Source of the DNA: Paractinoplanes maris
GTDB taxonomy: Bacteria > Actinomycetota > Actinomycetes > Mycobacteriales > Micromonosporaceae
Direction: 5' to 3'
DNA length: 64,000 nt
NCBI RefSeq assembly: GCF_023544465.1
Contig: NZ_JALPVL010000017.1
Coordinates: forward strand, 124,001-188,000
The notes under the pieces are model-generated. The model was not told where the DNA came from. It saw only the letters and a program-made list of their open reading frames with translations, and made no database searches. Position numbers and translations under genes: made by a program. Of this stretch, positions 33,015-41,540 are shown one piece after another. Every line of letters begins with the position of its first letter. Position 1 is the first letter of the stretch.

Positions 33015-34049
33015 ATGACGTCGTTCGCGGTGGTGGGGTCCGGGTGGCGGGCCGAGATGTTCTGGCGGCTGGCAGCGGGTCTGCCCGACGTCGAGTGCCT
33101 GGGTGCGGTCGTGCGGACGCCCCGGGAGTTGCCGGTCCCGGTGTTCACGTCGCTGGACGACGTGCGGCCCGATTTCCTGGTCACCGCCGTGCCCTGGGCG
33201 GCCAACCCGGACGTGATCGCCGAGGCGGTCGAGCGCGGCATCCCGGTGCTGGCCGAGACCCCACCGGCGCCGGACGCGGACGGGCTGGCCGAGCTGTGGA
33301 GGCGTACCGGCAGCAGTGGCCTCGTGCAGGTGGCTGAGCAATACCTGCTGGTCCCCGCGCATGCCGCCCGCCTGGCCGCCGTGCGGGCCGGGGTGATCGG
33401 CGAGCCGAGCCAGGTGCAGGTCTCGTCGACCCACATGTACCACGCGATCTCGATGATCCGCGGCTTCCTCGGTGCCGGCCGGGGCCCGGTGACCGTGCGG
33501 GCCTCGCGCACCACGGCGCCACTGGTCGACCCGCTGACCCGGGCCGGCTGGACCGACGACCCCGAGCCCAAGCCGGCCACCACCACGATCGCCACCATCG
33601 ACTTCGGCGACGGGCACTCCGGGCTCTACGACTTCACCGACAACCAGTGGCACAACCAGCTGAGATTCCGTCGGATCGTGGTGCGCGGGTCGCACGGCGA
33701 GCTGCGCGACGACGAGGTCGTCCGGCTGGCCGAGCCCCGCACGATCCTGCGCACCCCGCTGGTCCGGCGGCAGACGGGTTACGACCTCGATCTCGACGAC
33801 TTCGACACGGACACGATCTCGCTCGGTGACCGCGTGCTGTTCCGCAATCCGTTCCCCGGCCGGCGCTGGAACGACGAGGAGATCGCAATCGCCACACTGC
33901 TGCGCAAGATGGCCGAGTGGGTACGCGGCGACGGCCCGCCACCGTATCCTCTGGCCGACGGTGCGCACGATCACCTCATCGCGCTGGCCGTCGAGGAATC
34001 CGCCGATACGGACCAAAAGGTGACAGTCTCCGCTCCCCCGTGGCGGTAG
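33015..34049 (+). CDS. Gfo/Idh/MocA family oxidoreductase
   Basis: A 344-aa NAD(P)-dependent oxidoreductase. N-terminal Rossmann fold SFAVVGSGWRAEMFWRLAAG, the usual EKP segment is replaced by VLAETPPAPDADGL, and the second domain has AEQYLLVPAHAARLAAVRAG and IGEPSQVQVSSTHMYHAISM. The Lys of the EKP motif, generally catalytic, is absent (AETPP), so the reaction may be atypical. The substrate, likely a sugar or polyol derivative, is unknown. ATG at 33015. It diverges from the MFS gene with a 55-bp gap. Confidence 0.85.
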   Translation: MTSFAVVGSGWRAEMFWRLAAGLPDVECLGAVVRTPRELPVPVFTSLDDVRPDFLVTAVPWAANPDVIAEAVERGIPVLAETPPAPDADGLAELWRRTGSSGLVQVAEQYLLVPAHAARLAAVRAGVIGEPSQVQVSSTHMYHAISMIRGFLGAGRGPVTVRASRTTAPLVDPLTRAGWTDDPEPKPATTTIATIDFGDGHSGLYDFTDNQWHNQLRFRRIVVRGSHGELRDDEVVRLAEPRTILRTPLVRRQTGYDLDLDDFDTDTISLGDRVLFRNPFPGRRWNDEEIAIATLLRKMAEWVRGDGPPPYPLADGAHDHLIALAVEESADTDQKVTVSAPPWR

Positions 34050-34128
34050 ATCGACATTTGGCTCAGACCCGGGCATCGCCGCCCGATCAAAACACGGGAC
34101 GGCTGGTGACGGAGGCGGAGGAGGGCCG

Positions 34129-37100
34129 ATGACGACGCGAGCAGCTCGCGCCGCTTTCGGCGCGTGGATCGTGGTGCTCACCGCGTTCTACTACGCCTTC
34201 CCGGACGCGCACCTGTTCACCTGGGCCCTGCTCGGGTTCTCCAGCGCCGTGGCCATCCTGGTCGGCGTCCGGCTCAACCAGCCGGCCCGCAAGCTGCCCT
34301 GGTATCTGATCTCGGCCGCCCTGGCCTGTTTCGTCACCGGCGACTCGCTCTACAACCTGATCCTCTGGCGTGGCCACGAGCCGGGCTTCCCCGGTCCGGT
34401 CGATCTGTTCTACCTGCTGGTCTATCCGCTGCTGACCGGCGGCTTCCTGATCTTCATCCGCAGCCGCGGCGGCGCCAGCAACCGCGCCGCGCTGCTCGAC
34501 GCCCTGGTGCCCACCGTCGGCCTCGGCCTGCTGGCCTGGGTGTACTGGATCGCGCCGTTCACCCGCTCGCACGACCTGAGCCTGCTGGAGAAGCTGGTCT
34601 CGATCGGCTACCCGCTGGGCGACGTGCTGGCACTGGCCATGACGCTGCGCATGCTGACCATGCCCGGCAAACGGCCCCGGTCGCTCACCATCATCGTCAT
34701 CGCCATCGCCGGCCTGCTGGTCAGCGACATCTTCTACGGCCAGAGCCAGCTCAACAGCGCCTGGTCGCTCGGCGGGCCGGTCGACCTGGGCTGGGTGCTG
34801 TTCTATGCCGTGATGGGCTGGAGTGCGCTCACGCCGTCGATGCGCGACCTGACCGAGAAGGCTCCGCAGCACCTCGGGGCCGACCTCGGCACCAGCCGCA
34901 TCGTCTGGATGGCCACGGCCGCCCTGATCGCCCCGGCCATCCTCTGGATCGAGTGGCTCAACGGCCACGAGGTCGAGGAGATGCGCGGCGGGGTCGTCGA
35001 CGCCCCGATCATCGCCGCCGCCGCGGCCCTGATGTTCCTGCTCGTGCTGGCCCGGGTCAACGGTCTGGCCGAGGCTCAGCGCCGGGCCCGGGCCCGGGAG
35101 CGGGCGCTGCACACGGCCGCGGCCGACCTGTTCGCCGCGACGACCGTGGAGGACGCGGCGTCCGCCGTGCGCGACGGCATCACCACGATGATGCCGGCCG
35201 ACGCGGCGTTCCGGTTCACCCTCTCCTGCGACGCCGGTGTGCCCCACGAGCCCGGTCTGCGGCTGCTGACCGCGGCCGAGCTGCCGGCCCAGCTGCCGGC
35301 CGGCGAGTTCCAGCACTTCCTGTACGCGACCCTGCCGCTGCCCGGTGACGGCCGGGTCGGCGCCGGGCTGCTCGCCGGCCCCGGCCCGCTGCTGCGCGAG
35401 CTGATGCCCTCGGTGGAGGCGTTCGTCGGCCAGATCGAGGTCGTCCTGCAGCGCATCGGGCTGTCCCGCGAGGTCAGCCGGCGCGACAGCGAGGCCTATT
35501 TCCGGACACTCATCCAGAACGCGTCCGACGTCATCCTCATCGTCGGCAACGACGACCGGATCACCTACGCCAGCCCGTCGGCCGACACCGTGCTGGGCCA
35601 CCCCGACCTGGCCGGGGCGCCGATCGAGTCGCTGATCGCGCTCAGCCACCACGCCGCCCTGCAGGACGCGCTGACGGCCATCCGGAGCGGGCGCGACCAG
35701 GCCGAGGCGACCGACCTGGTCGTGGTGTGCGCCGACGGGCGGCTGCTGCAGGTCGAGTGCACCGGCCGTGACCTGCGCGAGGATCCGACCGTACGCGGTC
35801 TGGTCCTGACCGCTCGGGACGTGACCGACCGCCGGCGACTGGAGGAGGACCTGTCCCACCTGGCGTTCCACGACGGCCTGACCGGGCTGGCCAACCGCGT
35901 GCTGTTCCGCAACCGCCTCGAGCAGGCGTTCGCGGTGGCCGGCCGCGACGACGCCACGATCGCCGTGCTCTTCGTCGACCTTGACGACTTCAAGGACGTC
36001 AACGACACCCTCGGGCACGCCGTCGGCGACCAGCTGCTGGTCAGCGTCGGTGAGCGGATCGCCGAGATCATCGGCCTGGCCGACACCGCGGCGCGGATGG
36101 GCGGCGACGAGTTCGCCATCCTGATCGAGCAGAGTGACGACGCGACGCGCGCCGAGGAGCTGGCCGAGCTTCTGGTACGAGCCCTGGCCCGCCCGGTCGA
36201 GGTCTCGGACGGCATCGGCGGCACCCACATCGTCAGCGGCGCGGCCAGCGTCGGCGTGGCCACCAACCGCGACGCCGAGTCGGCCACCGAGCTGCTGCGC
36301 CACGCCGACCTGGCCCTCTATCAGGCCAAGGGCGACGACAAAGGCACCTGGCAGCGCTACCGCGGCGAGTTGCACACCGCCATGGTGCAGCGGCTGGAGA
36401 CCCGGACCGCCCTGCACGAGGCCATCGACGGCGAGCAGTTCGCCGTCATGTACCAGCCGATCGTCGACCTCGCCACGGCCGAGACGGTCGGCGTGGAGGC
36501 CCTGGTCCGCTGGCAGCACCCGGTCCGCGGCCTGCTCGGCCCCTACCACTTCATCGAGGTGGCCGAGGAGAGCGGCGCGATCGTGGAGATCGGCCGGTGG
36601 GTCCTGCGCGCGGCGCTGACCGAGTTCACCCGCCTGCGCGAGAGCGCCTCCCTCAAGTACGTCAGCGTCAACGTCTCGGCCCGTCAGTTCCGGACGCCGG
36701 GCTTCGTCGACCAGGTCCGGGACGCCCTGGCCGACAGCGGCGCGCAGCCGGAGTGGCTGCTGCTGGAGATCACCGAGAGCCTGCTGCTGCGCGACGCCGA
36801 CCAGGTCTGGCAGGACCTGGGCGAGCTGCGGGCGCTGGGGGTCCGGATCGCGATCGACGACTTCGGCACCGGGTATTCGTCGCTGAGCTACCTGCGGCAG
36901 ATGCCGGTCGACGTGCTCAAGGTCGACAAGTCCTTCATCGACGACATCCTCGGCAGCGAGCAGCAGCGCGCCCTGGTCGACGCGATCGTCACCCTGGCCC
37001 GCAACTTCGACCTGGCCGTGGTGGCCGAGGGCATCGAGGACGAGGGGCAGCGGGCCGAGCTGGTCGCGATGGGGTGCCCGTACGGCCAGGGCTACCTGTT

Positions 37101-37173
37101 CTCCAAGCCGGTGTGGCCGCAGGAGATCACCGCCCGGCCGCAGCGGCCCGGGGTCATGTCGCCTGCCGCCTGA
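34129..37173 (+). CDS. Membrane GGDEF-EAL c-di-GMP enzyme with PAS domain
   Basis: A 1014-aa protein. Residues 1-315 carry about nine hydrophobic helices (a MASE-like sensor), then a signalling region, a PAS domain from about 455 (YFRTLIQNASDVILIV), a GGDEF domain near 659 with intact MGGDEFAIL and DDFKDVNDTLGHAVGD, and an EAL domain from about 785 (VGVEALVRWQHP, DDFGTGYSSLSYLR, KVDKSFI, VAEGIE). Both active sites look intact, so it may be bifunctional. The signal is unknown. RBS GGAGGAGG lies upstream of the ATG. Confidence 0.94.
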   Translation: MTTRAARAAFGAWIVVLTAFYYAFPDAHLFTWALLGFSSAVAILVGVRLNQPARKLPWYLISAALACFVTGDSLYNLILWRGHEPGFPGPVDLFYLLVYPLLTGGFLIFIRSRGGASNRAALLDALVPTVGLGLLAWVYWIAPFTRSHDLSLLEKLVSIGYPLGDVLALAMTLRMLTMPGKRPRSLTIIVIAIAGLLVSDIFYGQSQLNSAWSLGGPVDLGWVLFYAVMGWSALTPSMRDLTEKAPQHLGADLGTSRIVWMATAALIAPAILWIEWLNGHEVEEMRGGVVDAPIIAAAAALMFLLVLARVNGLAEAQRRARARERALHTAAADLFAATTVEDAASAVRDGITTMMPADAAFRFTLSCDAGVPHEPGLRLLTAAELPAQLPAGEFQHFLYATLPLPGDGRVGAGLLAGPGPLLRELMPSVEAFVGQIEVVLQRIGLSREVSRRDSEAYFRTLIQNASDVILIVGNDDRITYASPSADTVLGHPDLAGAPIESLIALSHHAALQDALTAIRSGRDQAEATDLVVVCADGRLLQVECTGRDLREDPTVRGLVLTARDVTDRRRLEEDLSHLAFHDGLTGLANRVLFRNRLEQAFAVAGRDDATIAVLFVDLDDFKDVNDTLGHAVGDQLLVSVGERIAEIIGLADTAARMGGDEFAILIEQSDDATRAEELAELLVRALARPVEVSDGIGGTHIVSGAASVGVATNRDAESATELLRHADLALYQAKGDDKGTWQRYRGELHTAMVQRLETRTALHEAIDGEQFAVMYQPIVDLATAETVGVEALVRWQHPVRGLLGPYHFIEVAEESGAIVEIGRWVLRAALTEFTRLRESASLKYVSVNVSARQFRTPGFVDQVRDALADSGAQPEWLLLEITESLLLRDADQVWQDLGELRALGVRIAIDDFGTGYSSLSYLRQMPVDVLKVDKSFIDDILGSEQQRALVDAIVTLARNFDLAVVAEGIEDEGQRAELVAMGCPYGQGYLFSKPVWPQEITARPQRPGVMSPAA

Positions 37174-37216
37174 ATTTCGGTTCATTCACTGGCAATCCCG
37201 GCCAGTAGGCGGCAGG
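37162..37216. promoter_or_regulatory. Long-loop 10-bp inverted repeat at the end of the GGDEF-EAL gene
   Basis: CCTGCCGCCT (37162-37171) pairs perfectly with AGGCGGCAGG (37207-37216) around 35 nt. The left arm overlaps the stop codon of the GGDEF-EAL gene; the right arm ends 9 nt before the GNAT start. It could be a weak terminator or sequester the GNAT translation start. No T-run is present. Confidence 0.45.
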
Positions 37217-37225
37217 GTCGAGGGC

Positions 37226-37885
37226 GTGCTGGAGAATCCCGTATGGGCCGCGCTCTCAGGGCCGCAGGCCTGCTTCGCCGAGGCGTCCGGTGACGCCGCC
37301 CGTTATCTGTCCGACGTCGGGCCCTGGTGTGCCGTGGCCGACCCCACCGACCCGGCCGCGTGGGCCGACCTGGCCACGCTGACCGATTACGCCCTGCTGA
37401 CGGCGCCCGCGATCGACCCGCCGGCCGGGTGGGAGCCGGTGGCCGTGACGCCGGGCGTGCAGATGGTCGGCCACACCATGACCGGGGTGCGCGACGAGTC
37501 CACGGTGCGCCTCACCGAGACCGACGTGCCCGAGATGCTGGATCTCATGTCCCGGGCGAAGCTCGGCCCGTTCGGCAAGCGGACCATCGAACTCGGCCAC
37601 TACCTGGGCCTGCGGCACGAGGGACGGCTGGTCGCCATGGCCGGCGAGCGGCTCCGGCTGCCCGGCTGGACCGAGGTGAGCGGCGTCTGCACCGACCCCG
37701 AGTTCCGCGGGCAGGGCTTCGCCGCGCGCCTCACCATGGCCGTGGCGGCCGGCCTCCTCGAGCACGGCGATCTGCCGTTCCTACACGTCAACGCCGACAA
37801 CACGACGGCCATCCGGCTCTACGAACGGCTCGGCTTCCAGGTCGGTCACGAGGTGGTGTTCGCCGCCTACCGCCACGTCGGCTGA
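37226..37885 (+). CDS. GNAT family N-acetyltransferase
   Basis: A 219-aa GNAT protein with a long N-terminal extension (about 110 aa) before the acetyltransferase core. The core shows VRLTETDVPEMLDLMSRAK, RLVAMAGERLRLPGWTEVSG, acetyl-CoA loop CTDPEFRGQGFAARLTMAVA and NADNTTAIRLYERLGFQV. It resembles FR47-like acetyltransferases. GTG start at 37226. The substrate is unknown. Confidence 0.87.
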   Translation: MLENPVWAALSGPQACFAEASGDAARYLSDVGPWCAVADPTDPAAWADLATLTDYALLTAPAIDPPAGWEPVAVTPGVQMVGHTMTGVRDESTVRLTETDVPEMLDLMSRAKLGPFGKRTIELGHYLGLRHEGRLVAMAGERLRLPGWTEVSGVCTDPEFRGQGFAARLTMAVAAGLLEHGDLPFLHVNADNTTAIRLYERLGFQVGHEVVFAAYRHVG

Positions 37886-37914
37886 CTGTCCTCGCCTGGC
37901 GCCACGTCGGCCGG

Positions 37915-38175
37915 CTATTCGCCGAGCGCGCCGTCCGGGTCGGGCTTGGCGTGGCCGGTGTCGGCCCAGCGGTCCTGCAGGTCGCCGATCCGCTGAAGCA
38001 CGTCGGCCAGCTCACCGCGCACCCGGGCCAGCCGGTTCTGGTCGTCGGCGGGCAGGCCGCCGCCGTGGTCGTGCGAGGTGAGGGTGCTCTCGGACTCCTC
38101 GAGCTCCTCGCGCCGCTCGTGCAGCCGGTTGAGCTGCGACTCGTACTCTGCCTGGGTGATCGGTTCGGGTTGCAT
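37915..38175 (-). CDS. Small helical hypothetical protein
   Basis: 86 aa, start ATG at 38175 after AGGGACCCTC. Hydrophilic and coiled-coil rich: TQAEYESQLNRLHERREELE, then DDQNRLARVRGELADVLQRI and a charged tail. The two-helix pattern with DxxRLxxVxxxLxxxxxxIxxLxDRW resembles DUF2630-like proteins, but I do not assign it firmly. The function is unknown. It converges on the GNAT gene. Confidence 0.65.
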   Translation of the reverse strand: MQPEPITQAEYESQLNRLHERREELEESESTLTSHDHGGGLPADDQNRLARVRGELADVLQRIGDLQDRWADTGHAKPDPDGALGE

Positions 38176-38262
38176 GAGGGTCCCTTTCCCCCACGCCGTC
38201 GCGGGCGAACCTCGGCGCGACCCAGCCCACAGTTGTCGTACCCGGATGGCAAGCTCGGCCCC

Positions 38263-38850
38263 ATGGTGACCTTCGAACCCAAGGCCGATCTGGTCGGATA
38301 TCTGCAGCAGGCGCGCGAGGCGCTGCTGTGGAAACTCGACGGACTGTCCGATTACGACATCCGGCGGCCGCTGGTGCCCACCGGCACCAATCTGCTCGGC
38401 CTGGTGAAACACCTCGCCGGCGTGGAGGCGGGCTATTTCGGCGACACGTTCGGGCGGCCGTTCGGCGAGCCGATGCCGTGGATGGCCGGCGACGCCGAGC
38501 CCAACGCCGACATGTGGGCCACCGAGTCCGAGACCCGCGAGCAGATCGTCGAGCTCTATCGCCGGGTCTGGGCCCACGGTGACAAGACGATCGCCGATCT
38601 GCCGCTCGACGCGCCCGGGCGGGTGCCGTGGTGGGCGCCGGAGCGAGCCGAGGTGACGCTGCACCGCATCCTGGTCCACGTGACCGCCGAGACCCACCGG
38701 CACGCGGGTCACGCCGACATCGTGCGCGAGCTCATCGACTTCTCGGTCGGCGTGCGTGCCTCACACAGCAACCTGCCGCCGGTCGACGGCGAGTGGTGGG
38801 GCGCCTATCGCGAGCGGCTCGAGCAGGTCGCCCGGCGCTTCAGCGAGTGA
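38263..38850 (+). CDS. DinB family protein (DUF664)
   Basis: A 195-aa four-helix-bundle protein of the DinB/DUF664 superfamily. Metal-binding histidines lie in LVKHLAGVEAGYF and HVTAETHRHAGHADIVRELI, as expected. Actinobacterial relatives are often thiol-dependent enzymes (mycothiol transferases); that is family knowledge, not shown here. ATG at 38263. The 3' end overlaps the convergent membrane protein gene by 11 nt. Confidence 0.87.
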   Translation: MVTFEPKADLVGYLQQAREALLWKLDGLSDYDIRRPLVPTGTNLLGLVKHLAGVEAGYFGDTFGRPFGEPMPWMAGDAEPNADMWATESETREQIVELYRRVWAHGDKTIADLPLDAPGRVPWWAPERAEVTLHRILVHVTAETHRHAGHADIVRELIDFSVGVRASHSNLPPVDGEWWGAYRERLEQVARRFSE

Positions 38851-39568
38851 TCCGGCGTGCGCGGGGCGGCAGCCGTACGCCGGAGAGCGTGCGCAGCGCG
38901 GCCGGGCCCCGCCGGCGCGCGGCCCGCACGGCCGCCGACTTCGGGCGACCGTGATAGGCGAGCAGGTCGATCGTGTCGTGGGTGCGGGCCGGGTCGGGCT
39001 CGCCGGCCGCGGGCCGGGCGTATGCGGCCGCGTCCTCCACGTCGTACGCCGGCTCCTCGCCCGGCTCGGGCACGGGCTCCGGCTGGGGCGCGGGCTCGGC
39101 GGGGCGGAAGAGCGGGAAGCGATCGGCCATGGCGACGGCCCGGTCGGGGCCGGCGAACACGAGCGCCGCGGCCAGATTCGCCACCGCGAAGGGCAGGCCG
39201 AGCAGCAGCCAGCCGGGCGACGACGCGATCGAGCCGGCCGCCAGCACGGCCGCGGCCACTGCGACGCCGAGGGCCGCGCCGGTGCTCACCCGCCGGATCG
39301 AGTAGGAGCCGAAACCCGAGATCCGGGCCACCGCGGCCGCGCAGGCCATCGCCAGCACAAGCGCGATGAGCCACGACACGGTCAACGGCCACAGCCGCTG
39401 CCAGGTGCCGTCCTCGTCACCGAAGAGGAACACCAGGAACGGCACGCCGATCACGGCCACCGCGAGCAGCAGCACAGCGTCGACAGTGAGCACGATGGCC
39501 GCCGCCGCGATGGCGTCGACGCGATAGCCCCGCGCGGACTGCCCCGCCTCCAAGTCGACCATCGACAC
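38840..39568 (-). CDS. Four-helix membrane protein, hypothetical
   Basis: A 242-aa protein: hydrophobic helices at about 18-48, 61-84, 94-112 and 117-138, then a Pro/Glu-rich cytoplasmic tail (PAPQPEPVPEPGEEPAYDV) and an Arg-rich C-terminus. No family recognised. GTG start at 39568 or ATG at 39562. Possibly a cell-envelope protein. Its neighbours give no clue. Confidence 0.7.
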   Translation of the reverse strand: MSMVDLEAGQSARGYRVDAIAAAAIVLTVDAVLLLAVAVIGVPFLVFLFGDEDGTWQRLWPLTVSWLIALVLAMACAAAVARISGFGSYSIRRVSTGAALGVAVAAAVLAAGSIASSPGWLLLGLPFAVANLAAALVFAGPDRAVAMADRFPLFRPAEPAPQPEPVPEPGEEPAYDVEDAAAYARPAAGEPDPARTHDTIDLLAYHGRPKSAAVRAARRRGPAALRTLSGVRLPPRARRITR

Positions 39569-39683
39569 GCCGCCTCCTCAGGGGATCCTGACGGCAGAAC
39601 TTAACGTATCGACGGCGGCGGTGTCTCCTCGGCGCCGGTTGCCCGGTGGGTGAGCAACGCCCCGGTGACGACCCGCGACCAGC

Positions 39684-39890
39684 ATGACCGGCATGGCCGA
39701 CGACCTTCAACGGCGCGGCGTCTGTGTCGTCACGGTCCGGTGCACGGCGGGCGCTCCCCCGAGGATCACCGTGTCGGTGCGCCTCGACGTGGACGACCCG
39801 GGCAGCGAGACCCGCCGGGAGGCCGGCACCAACCGGCAGATCGTCGCGCAGGTGAGTGAGTTCCTCCGCAAGCTCGGCGTCCCCGAGTGA
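39684..39890 (+). CDS. Small hypothetical protein
   Basis: 68 aa: MTGMADDLQRRGVCVVTVRC then RITVSVRLDVDDPGSETRRE and VAQVSEFLRKLGVPE. One alpha/beta domain, soluble. An ATG at 39693 (MADDLQRR) is the alternative start. No strong ribosome binding site. The conserved-looking beta-strand/helix pattern supports a real gene, but the function is unknown. It lies just upstream of the BTAD regulators. Confidence 0.5.
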   Translation: MTGMADDLQRRGVCVVTVRCTAGAPPRITVSVRLDVDDPGSETRREAGTNRQIVAQVSEFLRKLGVPE

Positions 39891-39924
39891 CGGCACGGTG
39901 ACGGGGCGCGCTTACCTTTCGGCC

Positions 39925-40650
39925 ATGCTGTGCCTCCCCGGTCTCGCCGCCGACGACTCACCGCCCGGCCTCTGCCTCTTCGGAGAGCCGTGCGTGGTCG
40001 CCGAGGGCCGGCGCCGGCCTCTGCCGGACGGCGCCCGCCGGCTGGTCGCGTTCACGGCGCTGCACGGCGGCCGGGTCGAGCGGCGGCACGCCGCCGGGGT
40101 GCTCTGGCCGGTCGGCGACGACCTGCGCGCGGCCGGCAACCTGCGGTCGGCGCTGTGGCGGCTGCGGGCCTCGGGCGTCGACGTGCTCGACGCCGGCAAG
40201 CGGCTGATCCGGATCCGCGACGGAGTCGTGACCGACCTGGACCTGGCGGCACAGTGGACGGCCCAGGTGACCGCGGGTGTCGCCATGCCGCCGGGCACCG
40301 ACGAGGCGTACTGGCGGCATTGCCGGGGTGGGCTGCTGCCCGGCTGGACCGAGTACTGGGTCGGCCCGCATCGCGAACGGCTGCGCCAGCGGGTGCTGCA
40401 CGCGATGGAGTCGCTGACCCGGCGGGTGCTGGCCGACGGAGATCCGAGCCGGGCGACGGCGCTAGCCCGCCAGGTGTGTGCGGTGGAGCCGCTGCGCGAG
40501 AGCACGCACCGGATTCTGGCCGATGCCCTGCGCGGCTGCGGCCGGCCGGCCGAGGCCCGCGCCGCGGACGCCGCTTTCCGGTCGGCCACCGCGAGGCGAT
40601 TCGGGCCGGGTGCGGGGGCGGCCGTCCGCGCCGCCCTGACCGAGACGTAG
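39925..40650 (+). CDS. SARP-like BTAD transcriptional regulator
   Basis: A 241-aa protein of the AfsR/SARP type: a winged-helix DNA-binding region (LCLFGEPCVVAEGRRRPLPD, GGRVERRHAAGVLWPVGDDL, AAGNLRSALWRLRASGVDVL) followed by a BTAD helical domain (RERLRQRVLHAMESLTRRVL, PLRESTHRILADALRGCGRP). Such proteins activate secondary metabolism or developmental genes. No ATPase domain. It is followed 70 bp later by a paralogue at 40721. Confidence 0.82.
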   Translation: MLCLPGLAADDSPPGLCLFGEPCVVAEGRRRPLPDGARRLVAFTALHGGRVERRHAAGVLWPVGDDLRAAGNLRSALWRLRASGVDVLDAGKRLIRIRDGVVTDLDLAAQWTAQVTAGVAMPPGTDEAYWRHCRGGLLPGWTEYWVGPHRERLRQRVLHAMESLTRRVLADGDPSRATALARQVCAVEPLRESTHRILADALRGCGRPAEARAADAAFRSATARRFGPGAGAAVRAALTET

Positions 40651-40720
40651 GGAGAACCCCGAAGCGGTACGCCCGGGGGCCGGAAATGCTGAGGACCTGA
40701 CCAACCACGGGGAGGCTTCG

Positions 40721-41428
40721 ATGGAAATCCTTCTTCGGGTGCTGGACGGGCCCCGGCTGCTCGTCGGCCGGGAGCCGGCCCCGCTTCCCGAGAGCAGCCT
40801 GCGCATCCTCGTGTTCCTCGTGTTCCGGCGCCGCCCGGTGCCGCGCCGCCTGGTCGCGTCGTTGCTCTGGCCGGACAGCGACGAGAGCCGGGCCGGGGGC
40901 AACGTGCGCTCGGCGATCTGGCGGCTGCGCGCGGCCGGGGTGCCGATCGACGATCGGGCCGGCACCGGCCTCTGCGTCCGCGCCGGTCCCGCCCTCGCCC
41001 TCGACCTCGACGAGGTGACCGGCTGGGCCGGCCGGGTCACGACCGGGCCGGGCGACCGGGCCGATCTGTGCGTGCCGGCCGGCGTGGACGCCGCGCTCGA
41101 CCTGCTGCCGGCCTGGTACGACGACTGGGTCGTCTTCGAGCGCGAACGGGTGCGGGCCCGCGTGCTGCACGCGCTCGAGCAGGTCAGCGAGCGGCTCTCG
41201 GCATCCGGGCGGCACGCCGAGGCGGTCGACGCGGCGATCGCCGCCGTCTGTGCCGAGCCGTTGCGCGAGAGCGCCCAGCGCGCCCTGATCCTGGCCCATC
41301 TGGCTGAGGGGAACCAGGTCGAGGCATACCGCTCGTTCCGGGCCTACCACAAGCTGCTCGAGGCGGAGCTCGGCGTGGCGCCGTCGCCGCGGTTGCGGGC
41401 GCTGGCCCCGGCCTCGATGAACGGTTGA
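40721..41428 (+). CDS. SARP-like BTAD transcriptional regulator (second copy)
   Basis: A 235-aa paralogue of the preceding gene: RILVFLVFRRRPVPRRLVAS, LLWPDSDESRAGGNVRSAIW, RLRAAGVPIDD (winged helix) and RERVRARVLHALEQVSERLS, PLRESAQRALILAHLAEGNQ, VEAYRSFRAYHKLLEAELGV (BTAD). The AGGNVRSAIWRLR helix matches AAGNLRSALWRLR of its neighbour. ATG at 40721. Downstream comes the LAL regulator, so three regulators are stacked. Confidence 0.85.
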   Translation: MEILLRVLDGPRLLVGREPAPLPESSLRILVFLVFRRRPVPRRLVASLLWPDSDESRAGGNVRSAIWRLRAAGVPIDDRAGTGLCVRAGPALALDLDEVTGWAGRVTTGPGDRADLCVPAGVDAALDLLPAWYDDWVVFERERVRARVLHALEQVSERLSASGRHAEAVDAAIAAVCAEPLRESAQRALILAHLAEGNQVEAYRSFRAYHKLLEAELGVAPSPRLRALAPASMNG

Positions 41429-41540
41429 GCGCGGCTGTCGGCGAAGCAGGTCCCGACGGCCCCGCGGCGTCCGGAAGCCGACACAGGCCGGGGGCGGCCC
41501 GGCGCAGGGCGCAGAATGAGGCCGGAGCCGCCGAAGGCTC

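Noticed and set aside
34087..37185. A 1032-aa minus-strand frame
   Set aside because: It mirrors the GGDEF-EAL gene, whose catalytic motifs are intact on the other strand.
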